From Sulfurisphaera javensis (lineage in GTDB: Archaea > Thermoproteota > Thermoprotei_A > Sulfolobales > Sulfolobaceae), in assembly GCF_041154675.1 (NCBI RefSeq), contig NZ_AP031322.1, forward strand, positions 496,001 to 560,000: a stretch of DNA of 64,000 nt. Reading direction: 5' to 3'. The stretch's first letter is position 1. Each line of letters begins with the position of its first letter. A program made the position numbers and the translations under genes. Below, in pieces: positions 57,203 to 64,000 of this stretch. Below the pieces are notes generated by a model. That model made no database searches and was not told the origin of the DNA. It worked only from the letters and a program-made list of their open reading frames with translations.

Positions 57203-57838
57203 GTGAATAAATTATTATTAATAGCAGCTGCTACTGGAGTATTATTTGCTATAGCAATTGCATTTGCAATCATAATTTTTACTGCTAACTATGATACTTC
57301 TACATTTGTAATTAAATCAACTTTTAGCTCTGCCTTTAATGAATCTAGAGTGATAAATGCTCCAGTATATATATTAAGTAATGCTAATTATATTAAACTT
57401 GAAAATGTTTCATTAGCTCAGCTTAATTCAACTATAGAAAATTCGAGTGACAGTATAGATGAAGTTAGAGCTAATATTAGTTTAGGACCAGCATTTACTT
57501 ATAATTATTATGCCTTACTATCTAATCAATCACAAAAAAATAACGTATTTTATGTTCAACCTAACCTTCTGATTGCAAAGCCTAACACTACTGTCAGCTT
57601 CACTCTGTATTTCAATATGACATATTACAAGCTATATAATGACTCTATATATTCAGATGAAATCAAAGGATACGTGTATAATTTTCATATTACTCCTTTA
57701 GGTATGGTTTCTAATGGTCTTTATGAATATCAAGTTACTATGCAAATAGGTAATGTTAAACCTGGTACATTAATCTTACTCCCAGTCTATGATATGAAAC
57801 TACTTGAAATACAGTATATTATAATTTTAGTTAATTAA
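57203..57838 (+). CDS. Exported signal-anchor protein of unknown function
   Basis: 211 residues: one N-terminal hydrophobic helix (about 3-28) without an obvious cleavage site, then an extracellular domain with at least eight N-x-S/T sites and beta-strand character. GTG start at 57203. Paired divergently with the membrane-bound HTH gene. No family recognised. Confidence 0.65.
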   Translation: MNKLLLIAAATGVLFAIAIAFAIIIFTANYDTSTFVIKSTFSSAFNESRVINAPVYILSNANYIKLENVSLAQLNSTIENSSDSIDEVRANISLGPAFTYNYYALLSNQSQKNNVFYVQPNLLIAKPNTTVSFTLYFNMTYYKLYNDSIYSDEIKGYVYNFHITPLGMVSNGLYEYQVTMQIGNVKPGTLILLPVYDMKLLEIQYIIILVN

Positions 57839-58036
57839 AATTAAAGAAAAATTTCAATTTCGAAATAACAATTTTAGTTTTAAAAACTAAATAGATAAAA
57901 ACTAATTATTTGTGTTTATACTAAAAATAAAAAAAGAATATTAATTTTATATTTTCAATGATTTTAGTAGCGAATGTGTTTTCTAGCATAAAAGAGATAA
58001 ATGAAGGTAAATTTAATGAGTTATAGGATAGAAAAG
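57839..58036. other. AT-rich intergenic region before tRNA-Asn
   Basis: Contains a perfect 8-bp inverted repeat TTTAGTTT/AAACTAAA (57873-57880 and 57884-57891, possibly a terminator for 57203) and the palindrome ATTTCGAAAT (57857-57866). A 22-codon frame (57959-58027) is too short to call. Nothing else seen. Confidence 0.4.
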
Positions 58037-58136
58037 CGCCGCGGGGAGGACTCGGACCTCCGACCACCGGGTTTCTATACTTTTTGAATATTTTCTATTT
58101 AACAGCCCGGCGCTCTGCCAGCTGAGCTACCGCGGC
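58037..58136 (-). tRNA. tRNA-Asn (GTT) with a 27-nt intron
   Basis: Minus strand cloverleaf: acceptor GCCGCGG/CCGCGGC (58130-58136 with 58038-58044), discriminator G at 58037, D-stem GCTC/GAGC, anticodon stem CCGGG/CCCGG, T-arm GGAGG-TCCGAGT-CCTCC. The loop reads C-T-GTT-A-A once a 27-nt AT-rich intron after position 37 is removed. Mature length is 73 bases, discriminator G as usual for Asn. Confidence 0.95.
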
Positions 58137-58340
58137 AATATAACATATTTCACTCAACCTTTTATGATTTTCTGTCCAGTATGCATAAGGAATGTAGCTT
58201 ATTCTTGGGAATTTTAACTTAAGTTAAATCTATTGAGGAAAACTGATATTAAAGAATGTATACGTTATATATATGCATAATTATTTCTTATAAACAAGAA
58301 TTTGAATAAGATTTACAAATTCAAAGTAAGATGTTTATAT
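58137..58340 (+). promoter_or_regulatory. Region upstream of the orphan gene
   Basis: TATATATA (about 58266-58273) and CTTATAAAC (58288-58296) are possible TATA boxes; the second gives a leader of about 20 bases to the ATG at 58341. Promoter elements of tRNA-Asn would also lie at the left end on the minus strand. No open frame. Confidence 0.4.
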
Positions 58341-59822
58341 ATGTCTGTTAAAACTCCACCAGCTCCACCAGAAACAGATTTATCAAGTTTAGCAGAGGCA
58401 TTAGGGGCAATATTAAGTATATCATTGTCTTTAGGTTATGCTCAAGAGCAGTGTGTTATAAGTAGTTTAAAGAGATATCGTTCTTTAGCTGTTTCTGGTT
58501 CTTATCAGAAGTATGAAATTTATCCAGCAATAGCTGCTAGTCAGAGGGTTGTTAGTGAAGCCTCAAATGATCCTACAAAGATTTTTAGGCAAGGCATAGT
58601 TATTAGAACAACTGATACTGGAAAATGGTATTATATAGGTGGTATCTCACCTTATTGGGGTAGAGATACTTTAATAATTTATCAAGGAGGTAGTAAAGTA
58701 ACATCAAGTGGTAAGATTGCAAAATCAGTATATGAAAAATTCTTAGAAAAAACTGGGGGATTAGGAGTAATCCCTTTAGTTAAATATAGGGTTCCCGAAC
58801 CGAGGTATAATCCACCATTATTTAAGAATTGTCAAGGAAGTTTTGGCTTATTCTGGGATTTTCTAGCTGAAGCCTTCGAAGCTGGAATATTAGCAATGTC
58901 TACCTTAGCCCCTTTGATAAATATACAAGCTAGCCTCAAATCTTTCATCCAATGGACTTATGAAAGTGATTCCCATTATTACTTAACTAGAGAAGCAGAA
59001 GATATTATGAGGACTGCTTCAGATTCTTATCCATACTTGCAAATATTGTTAGGAACAAACCCACAAGTAGCTAAAACTCATGGCTTACTTGTATATCCAT
59101 CTTTTACAACTAATTATCCTATTAAGCCTATGGTTAGTGAGTGTGACGATCTGATGAGTGACGCTGTATGTGGAAATCTTGAGTCAGGCAGACTTTATCT
59201 TTTTCAGTTAAATGATATGGATATAGGTGCTCCAGTGTTTGCTCAAATTCCGTGTGGTATAAATAGTTGTTCTCAATTTGGTTTGGCTGGTTTTGTTTTA
59301 GGTATAAATAGTTATAGATTAGTGAAAATAGACAATATTGATGTTACTATTTATTATGTAAGGATTGTTCAACCGCCTAGTGATTTTACTGAAACGGCAA
59401 TAAAAAATTATGCAGACACTTTGGGGATTCTTGATGTTCTAAACGTACTAGAGAATGCCTCTAGTAAGGCTGAGAAGGGTGAAAGTGCTTTATCTGCTAT
59501 ATATCCTTTGCCTATTGCTGCTTTAGCAGTTACAGCAGTTGATTGGATAGAAAATTCATATGATGAAGCATATAAAGAGGCTGAAAAGGTTGCTGAGAGG
59601 CTTTATCAAATTTACAATAACGTTTTATCTTATGCAAATTCATGTATTGAGGCTCAACCTAACTTGCCTAGGAATGCTAAAGTGATGTATGAGCAACAGG
59701 TGCAACAGTATTTAAATAGTATTTTCTATGATATAAGCCCAGATTGGAATGATAATGAGATACAAAACTACCTAGAAAATAAAGTAAATGAATATCTATC
59801 AAATCAAGGAATATATTGTTAG
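58341..59822 (+). CDS. Orphan protein of unknown function
   Basis: 494 residues from the ATG at 58341 (MSVKTPPAPPETD); an in-frame start at 58302 is possible but less natural. No signal peptide. One fairly hydrophobic stretch (about 165-190). Eight or more cysteines, including CGINSC near 310 and a C-terminal Cys as last residue. The last 120 residues are helical and charged. It matches no family I know. It sits between tRNA-Asn and a structured RNA copy, a setting common for mobile or accessory DNA, but no integrase is visible. Confidence 0.7.
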   Translation: MSVKTPPAPPETDLSSLAEALGAILSISLSLGYAQEQCVISSLKRYRSLAVSGSYQKYEIYPAIAASQRVVSEASNDPTKIFRQGIVIRTTDTGKWYYIGGISPYWGRDTLIIYQGGSKVTSSGKIAKSVYEKFLEKTGGLGVIPLVKYRVPEPRYNPPLFKNCQGSFGLFWDFLAEAFEAGILAMSTLAPLINIQASLKSFIQWTYESDSHYYLTREAEDIMRTASDSYPYLQILLGTNPQVAKTHGLLVYPSFTTNYPIKPMVSECDDLMSDAVCGNLESGRLYLFQLNDMDIGAPVFAQIPCGINSCSQFGLAGFVLGINSYRLVKIDNIDVTIYYVRIVQPPSDFTETAIKNYADTLGILDVLNVLENASSKAEKGESALSAIYPLPIAALAVTAVDWIENSYDEAYKEAEKVAERLYQIYNNVLSYANSCIEAQPNLPRNAKVMYEQQVQQYLNSIFYDISPDWNDNEIQNYLENKVNEYLSNQGIYC

Positions 59823-59984
59823 TGTAAAATAGATTTAATCTTCTTAATATATAAAAAGATATTATCTATTCTTTTTTTGTAATTATTAATAGAAATTAAA
59901 TCGTGTTTTGATATAAGGTTGAATGCTTAGCTGTCAAAAACTGTTTCAGTTAAAGTGTGAAATCAGCATTTCTTAGATCTTTAT
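59823..59984. other. AT-rich spacer before RNA copy B
   Basis: Nothing clear except a possible T-rich end for the orphan gene (59871-59879, CTTTTTTTG). No open frame. Confidence 0.35.
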
Positions 59985-60157
59985 CCTGATGTTGATGATA
60001 AATTCTCGAATAATGATGCAGAGAGAAAAAGAAACGTAAGATGCGTGGGTTTCATTTGGGGTTTCCCCGCTAAAGGGTGGAGAAGAATGATTTAAGAACA
60101 ACGACTTCGATGAAATCAAAAGGTCTAGAGTCGTATACGTTTCTAATCATTTTTTAT
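59985..60157 (+). ncRNA. Structured RNA of unknown family, copy B
   Basis: Paralogue of 4210-4360. It shares aattctcgaata (60001-60012), gagaagaatgatt (60080-60092) and cttcgatgaaatca (60105-60118). Stems: AATGATT/AATCATT (60086-60092 with 60145-60151), gaac/gttt (60096-60099 with 60139-60142), ACGACT/AGTCGT (60101-60106 with 60129-60134). The inner stem differs from copy A by a compensating G-C to A-T change. An extra GGGG-TTT-CCCC hairpin (about 60058-60068) extends the middle. T6 run at 60150-60155 as terminator, which supports the plus strand. Confidence 0.55.
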
Positions 60158-60586
60158 TAGTGTATGAAATTTAATGAGAGTCAAACTCTCTGTCATAATA
60201 GTCTTAGGATAATATTCTAAAGATGCCGTAAGATATCTTATATGTTTCTAACCATAAAAAGTCAGAATCACGTATTCTCTTTATATCAAATTATAAAGGA
60301 CTATAATGCCGTTTTATTTTAAAATATGCTTCACGTCCTTGGTAGGACTAGTTCTAGGTTTATAAGCTCCTCCTCTTAATATAGATGCACTAGCTCTTTT
60401 TACAGTCTTTGTATTACTATACAAATGAGTTATCTATAGTCTTTCATGAAGATTAAATGAAAGTTTATATATAATGAATACTAATTCTATAGGTAAAGTT
60501 ATAGGAATAATTTATACAAAATGAGGACATAATGTTATACTCTAATAAAAACTAGATGAATTCATGGTCTTTTGTATCAAGAATTT
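60158..60586. other. Non-coding stretch with small hairpins
   Basis: Holds GAGAG-tcaaa-CTCTC (60176-60190) and GTCCT-tggt-AGGAC (60335-60348), the latter followed by a TATA-like GGTTTATAAGC (60358-60368) and a T-run (60397-60401). A short transcript is possible but unsupported otherwise. No open frame. Confidence 0.35.
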
Positions 60587-61696
60587 TCATTCTTGTATTA
60601 TTTTAATTCTCTTATTCAAGTAGTCTAGCCAAATAAAGAAAGAGAGGGAAAATCCAAAGAATCCCATAATATAAGCTTGAGTTATGTTATCTGGAGTTAT
60701 TAATGCTGACAATGCGCTTCCTCCTGCACTGGCAATGCTTTCTCCGGCGTTAAATATTCCTAATATCGCACCTCTATTTTTCTTTAAGTTTTTAAACATT
60801 ATTGAAAAGAATGAGGTACTATATATTGGGTAGAGGGAACCAAAGGATACGAATGGTATTACTATTCCTTCTTCTATGTTTATTCTGAAAAAGAGTAAGA
60901 CAGCCATTGTTAACATTATTATTCCTCTTAAACTAGGAATTAAAAGGCTATAGTAGATTTCATTTCCCTTGACTAATTTAATTGATTTGTTATATACATA
61001 TTCGTTTATGACATAGAGTAAAGAATAACTAGTAAAGTAAACATAATTAGGAACTTTAAATAACGTTATTGTTGGAATGTAGACTACATAAAATATTTCT
61101 GCTGACAAGTTAAATAATGAAAAAGATATTATTGCTTCCATTAATTCTCTCATTGTTTTTATCTTTTCAGTTTTGTCTTCTCTAATTTCACCCTTATATC
61201 TAGGTACTAAAGTAGCGTTAAGGAAAGCTGAAATTCCAAATAACGCTAAAGTTATGCGAAAGTCAGGTAATATTGCACCTAATATACTACCTATTATGTT
61301 ACCGGCTAATGATAATTGAGATAATCTGACATTTCCAGTAACTGTTTTTTCTGCTTCAAGTTGTTCTAGTAAAAGTACAGAGTATAGTGGTCCATCTAGG
61401 GCTGAAAAGAATCCTAATATAGTGTAGCCTATAATTCCTAAAGATGTTCTGAAGATAAGGAATGATATTACAATTCCACTTACTGGTAATAATAGAAAAT
61501 ATGAATATCTTTCTTTTCCTTTATCTAGAACAGAACCCCAAAAATAAGAGCCTATTCCATTAGCTAAGTTATTTGCTGTTATGCTTATTCCTAAAAGTGC
61601 CATTGAGTGTGTTTCTTGATAGAGTGATATAGGGTATAATAAAGAAAGTAAAGTTAAACCAGCAACAATAAAGGTTTGTCCTAGGAAGAACTTCAC
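60587..61696 (-). CDS. Major facilitator superfamily transporter
   Basis: 369 residues with 11-12 helices. NGIGSYFWGSVLDKGKERY (about 46-64) holds the G-x3-D-(R/K)-x-G/K-R-type loop between helices 2 and 3 of MFS proteins. FNAGESIASAGGSALSALI near the end is typical of the C-terminal half. Substrate unknown. ATG at 61696, divergent from the SLC13-like gene. Confidence 0.8.
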   Translation of the reverse strand: MKFFLGQTFIVAGLTLLSLLYPISLYQETHSMALLGISITANNLANGIGSYFWGSVLDKGKERYSYFLLLPVSGIVISFLIFRTSLGIIGYTILGFFSALDGPLYSVLLLEQLEAEKTVTGNVRLSQLSLAGNIIGSILGAILPDFRITLALFGISAFLNATLVPRYKGEIREDKTEKIKTMRELMEAIISFSLFNLSAEIFYVVYIPTITLFKVPNYVYFTSYSLLYVINEYVYNKSIKLVKGNEIYYSLLIPSLRGIIMLTMAVLLFFRINIEEGIVIPFVSFGSLYPIYSTSFFSIMFKNLKKNRGAILGIFNAGESIASAGGSALSALITPDNITQAYIMGFFGFSLSFFIWLDYLNKRIKIIQE

Positions 61697-61782
61697 AAGT
61701 TTGGGCTTATATCGGTTTGTTTAAAAGGAATTGACCTCATCATTAAATAATCTTTTAGCCTTTAATCTGTTTGTAAAAATGT

Positions 61783-63012
61783 GTGTATATATTAGCCTTA
61801 ATTATTGCAATAGTTGTTTATGGTATGATTGCTTTTAGAGGTTTAACAAAAGTTCCACCATGGACTTCTATGTTTTTTGGTGGTGTGTTAATGATTGTAA
61901 CTGGTGTGCTAACTGTTGATGAGGCTCTTCAATCTATTAATCTTGACGTAATTCTTTTTCTTATCACACTATTTATATTTGCATCTTCTCTAGAAGTTTC
62001 TGGATTCTTAAAATATCTTGCATATATGATCGTAAATAAGTATAAAGAGTCTAGGAAAGTTATGTTTTATATTCTTTTTTATTCTGGTCTTTTATCAAAT
62101 TTAGTAACTAATGATGGTGTTTCAGCTAGTTGGACCCCAGTGATTTTAGAGGTCTCTAAATACATGGGAGTTGATGAAATGCCTTATCTTTACTCATTAG
62201 CTTTTGGTGTTACGATAGGGAGTGTAATGATGCCTACTGGAAATCCACAGAACTTACTTATTGCTTTAGAAGGAAATTTAAGGGAACCTTTTGTTATCTT
62301 TTTAGAATATTTGGCAATACCAACAATTTTGAATTTATTTGCGTCTTATTATGTTATGTTAATACTCTTTAGGAATAGAATAAAAGATATAAAAATCGAT
62401 GATGTTAAAGTAGATATAAAACTGAATAAAAGACTAGCATATTCTTCCTTAACTCTTCTTATAGTTACTGTAATATTGTTCTTTATCCTAAGTTTTGCTA
62501 GAATTGATATCCTTCTAGGTTCTCTTACTACATCCTCAATTCTCTTACTTGTAAGTAAAGAAAGGAGAGAAATAATGAGTAAAGTGGACTGGTCAACTAT
62601 CATTTTCTTTGTTGGATTATTCATATTTACTGAAGGTCTTTATAAGGGTGGTGTTATTCAATTAATTTACCGAGTCTTACCTCCACCTACTAATGTTTTG
62701 TTAATCATGATCTCAAGTATTATACTGAGCCAAGTTTTAAGTAATGTGCCACTAGTAGCAATTTATATTCCAGAAATGTATCAAATAGGGGCTACTTCTA
62801 TAGTAGATTGGATTGCATTGGCTGCTGGAAGCACAATAGCTGGTAATTTTACATTAATTGGGGCTGCAAGTAATATAATAATTTCAGAAGCTTCAGAAAG
62901 CAGAGGGGGAAAAAGTTTTAATTTCTTTGAATTTATGAAATATTCTTTACCGATTTTAGCTGTAAACTTTGTTATTTTGTACGTTTTTATTTCTTTGGTT
63001 GGAAGAGTCTAG
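61783..63012 (+). CDS. SLC13/ArsB-like anion permease
   Basis: 409 residues and 10-11 helices. Two repeats each with a re-entrant motif: NLVTNDGVSASWTPV (about 106-120), GSVMMPTGNPQNLLIA (about 147-162), and later LSNVPLVAIYIPEM and AAGSTIAGNFTLIGAASNIII (about 345-365). These N-P/T-rich hairpins mark the ion transporter superfamily (ArsB/NhaD/DASS). Substrate could be arsenite, a dicarboxylate or sodium. GTG start at 61783; the ATG four bases upstream is in another frame. Confidence 0.82.
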   Translation: MYILALIIAIVVYGMIAFRGLTKVPPWTSMFFGGVLMIVTGVLTVDEALQSINLDVILFLITLFIFASSLEVSGFLKYLAYMIVNKYKESRKVMFYILFYSGLLSNLVTNDGVSASWTPVILEVSKYMGVDEMPYLYSLAFGVTIGSVMMPTGNPQNLLIALEGNLREPFVIFLEYLAIPTILNLFASYYVMLILFRNRIKDIKIDDVKVDIKLNKRLAYSSLTLLIVTVILFFILSFARIDILLGSLTTSSILLLVSKERREIMSKVDWSTIIFFVGLFIFTEGLYKGGVIQLIYRVLPPPTNVLLIMISSIILSQVLSNVPLVAIYIPEMYQIGATSIVDWIALAAGSTIAGNFTLIGAASNIIISEASESRGGKSFNFFEFMKYSLPILAVNFVILYVFISLVGRV

Positions 63013-64000
63013 AGACTGCAACTAACTGCATCTCATTTGTTCCTTCAGCAATTTCCATTATTTTTGCATCCCTATATAATCTCTCAACTTTTGATCCTCT
63101 ATTAAGTCCATGTCCTCCGAAAATATGCAAGGCTAGCCTTGTTACTTCAGTTGCTGTTACTGCTGCAAAATACTTAGCCATTGAGGCTTCTGTTGTCGCT
63201 TCATAGCCATTATCGAATAGTTGTGCTGCCCTCCAAGTTAGTAGTCTTGCAGCTTCAACTTTTATATAAGCATCTGCTAAATTAAATGATATCCATTCTT
63301 GCTCAATTAAAGCTTTACCAAATTGTTTTCTGCTTTGTGCCCTAGCTATAGCTTCTTCTACAGCTCCTCTTGCAATTCCTACAGCTATTCCAGCATAACC
63401 ATTTCTACTAACCATTAATGCTTTTAATGCACCTCTATAAGCATCTCCTTCTTTTCCTATAATACTGTCTTTTGGAATTCTAACATTGTTAAACTTTACA
63501 TAAGATACTCCAGCACCTCTAATACCCATTAAGTCAAGTTTATGTATTTCAATTCCAGGTAATTTAGAGTCTATTAAAAGTAAAGAAATTCCTTGTCTAT
63601 CTCCAGGATTTCCACTAGTTCTTGCCAATACTACCATTTTAGTAGAGAATGATGCTGCACTTGTGAATATTTTTTCTCCATTAAGTACTAATTCATTACC
63701 ATCTGGTTTAGCAGTAGTTTGTAATGCTCCTAGATCAGAACCAGCTTGGGGTTCAGTTAATGCTACTGCATAAATTTCTTTTGCTTTAATTCCCTTTTCA
63801 ATCCACTCTTGGGCGGAATCTCCTCCAACAGATATTAGCAGTTGTAAAGCATTTTGCTGAGTATGTAAAGAGTGAGAGGCTCCTCCGCTTTCTGCTCCTA
63901 ATTCTTCTGTAGCAATTGCAAAAGCCATTTCACCTAATCCTAATCCTCCATATTTTGTTGGTTGTTTCATTCCTAATAGTCCCATTTCTCCTAAGTCTTT
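62987..64000 (-). CDS. Acyl-CoA dehydrogenase (N-terminus outside window)
   Basis: FAD enzyme that oxidises acyl-CoA to enoyl-CoA. The frame is open to the right edge, so the ATG at 63985 is internal and at least 338 residues are visible. VALTEPQAGSDLGAL (substrate/FAD region), TSAASFSTKMVVLART, ARGAVEEAIARAQSRKQFGK, IFGGHGLNRGSKVERLYRDAKIMEIAEGTNEMQ with the catalytic-type Glu in AEGTNE. Overlaps the permease gene by 26 bases, convergent. Probably part of fatty-acid or branched-chain degradation. Confidence 0.93.
   Translation of the reverse strand, partial: KDLGEMGLLGMKQPTKYGGLGLGEMAFAIATEELGAESGGASHSLHTQQNALQLLISVGGDSAQEWIEKGIKAKEIYAVALTEPQAGSDLGALQTTAKPDGNELVLNGEKIFTSAASFSTKMVVLARTSGNPGDRQGISLLLIDSKLPGIEIHKLDLMGIRGAGVSYVKFNNVRIPKDSIIGKEGDAYRGALKALMVSRNGYAGIAVGIARGAVEEAIARAQSRKQFGKALIEQEWISFNLADAYIKVEAARLLTWRAAQLFDNGYEATTEASMAKYFAAVTATEVTRLALHIFGGHGLNRGSKVERLYRDAKIMEIAEGTNEMQLVAVSRLFQPKK

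Noticed and set aside
57959-58027. 22-codon frame before tRNA-Asn
   Set aside because: No promoter or ribosome-binding site and no resemblance to an integrase remnant.
59985-60030. Possible C/D-box sRNA in RNA copy B (TGATGATA near 59993)
   Set aside because: No matching D boxes at guide distance, and the conserved blocks extend far beyond a C/D unit.

Overview
The window reads as chromosome of a thermoacidophilic archaeon of the order Sulfolobales. Evidence: the S-layer pair slaA-slaB at the left edge, AT-rich DNA, a thermopsin-family protein, many leaderless or TTG/GTG-start genes with archaeal TATA boxes about 25 bases upstream, intron-bearing tRNAs, complex I without NuoEFG, and numerous C/D-box RNAs. 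A Sulfurisphaera/Sulfolobus tokodaii-like species is my best guess from composition and gene content; the species is not proven.

Layout. 1-3789: S-layer protein SlaA (5' end cut by the window) and its stalk SlaB. 3790-4910: a long non-coding stretch with an intron-containing tRNA-Gly and the first copy of a structured RNA. 4911-13766: a split glutamate synthase, a CbiG-like protein, a BtuF-like binding protein, a small membrane protein, citramalate synthase and a UbiA prenyltransferase. 13796-19917: accessory genes (two-domain GGCT, NfeD, thermopsin-like, stomatin, ThiN, PadR, sulfide:quinone oxidoreductase-like) with clusters of C/D-box sRNAs in the gaps. 19948-23025: DUF364, a thioredoxin-fold protein, DUF2175 and ThyX. 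23142-32362: complex I operon nuoA-C-D-H-I-J-K-(M-L fusion)-N, followed without a gap by inositol-1-phosphate synthase. 33423-43002, mostly minus strand: ThiI, PAP2 phosphatase, a large surface protein (plus strand), MDR reductase, double-hotdog thioesterase and a HerA/NurA-like pair. 43070-57838: CoA-disulfide reductase-like, PGI/PMI, CysRS, Nudix, GDH, an OLD-like ATPase, SDR, UDG, TSUP, a DtxR-like regulator, an aldolase and a membrane-bound HTH regulator. 58037-60586: intron-containing tRNA-Asn, an orphan 494-aa protein, and the second structured-RNA copy. 60587-64000: MFS transporter, SLC13/ArsB-like permease and an acyl-CoA dehydrogenase cut by the right edge.

The most interesting layer is RNA, not protein. 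I read nine C/D-box sRNA genes, several fused head to tail with abutting D and C boxes and several overlapping stop or start codons of protein genes. One H/ACA RNA sits directly in front of a C/D RNA and udg. A pair of paralogous structured RNAs (about 4210-4360 and 59985-60157) shares three exact blocks and one stem with a compensatory base-pair change; I do not recognise this family. The tRNA-Gly intron is perfectly complementary over 10 bases to the D-arm of its own tRNA.

All functional calls are made by eye from motifs and remembered family features; no database search was run.
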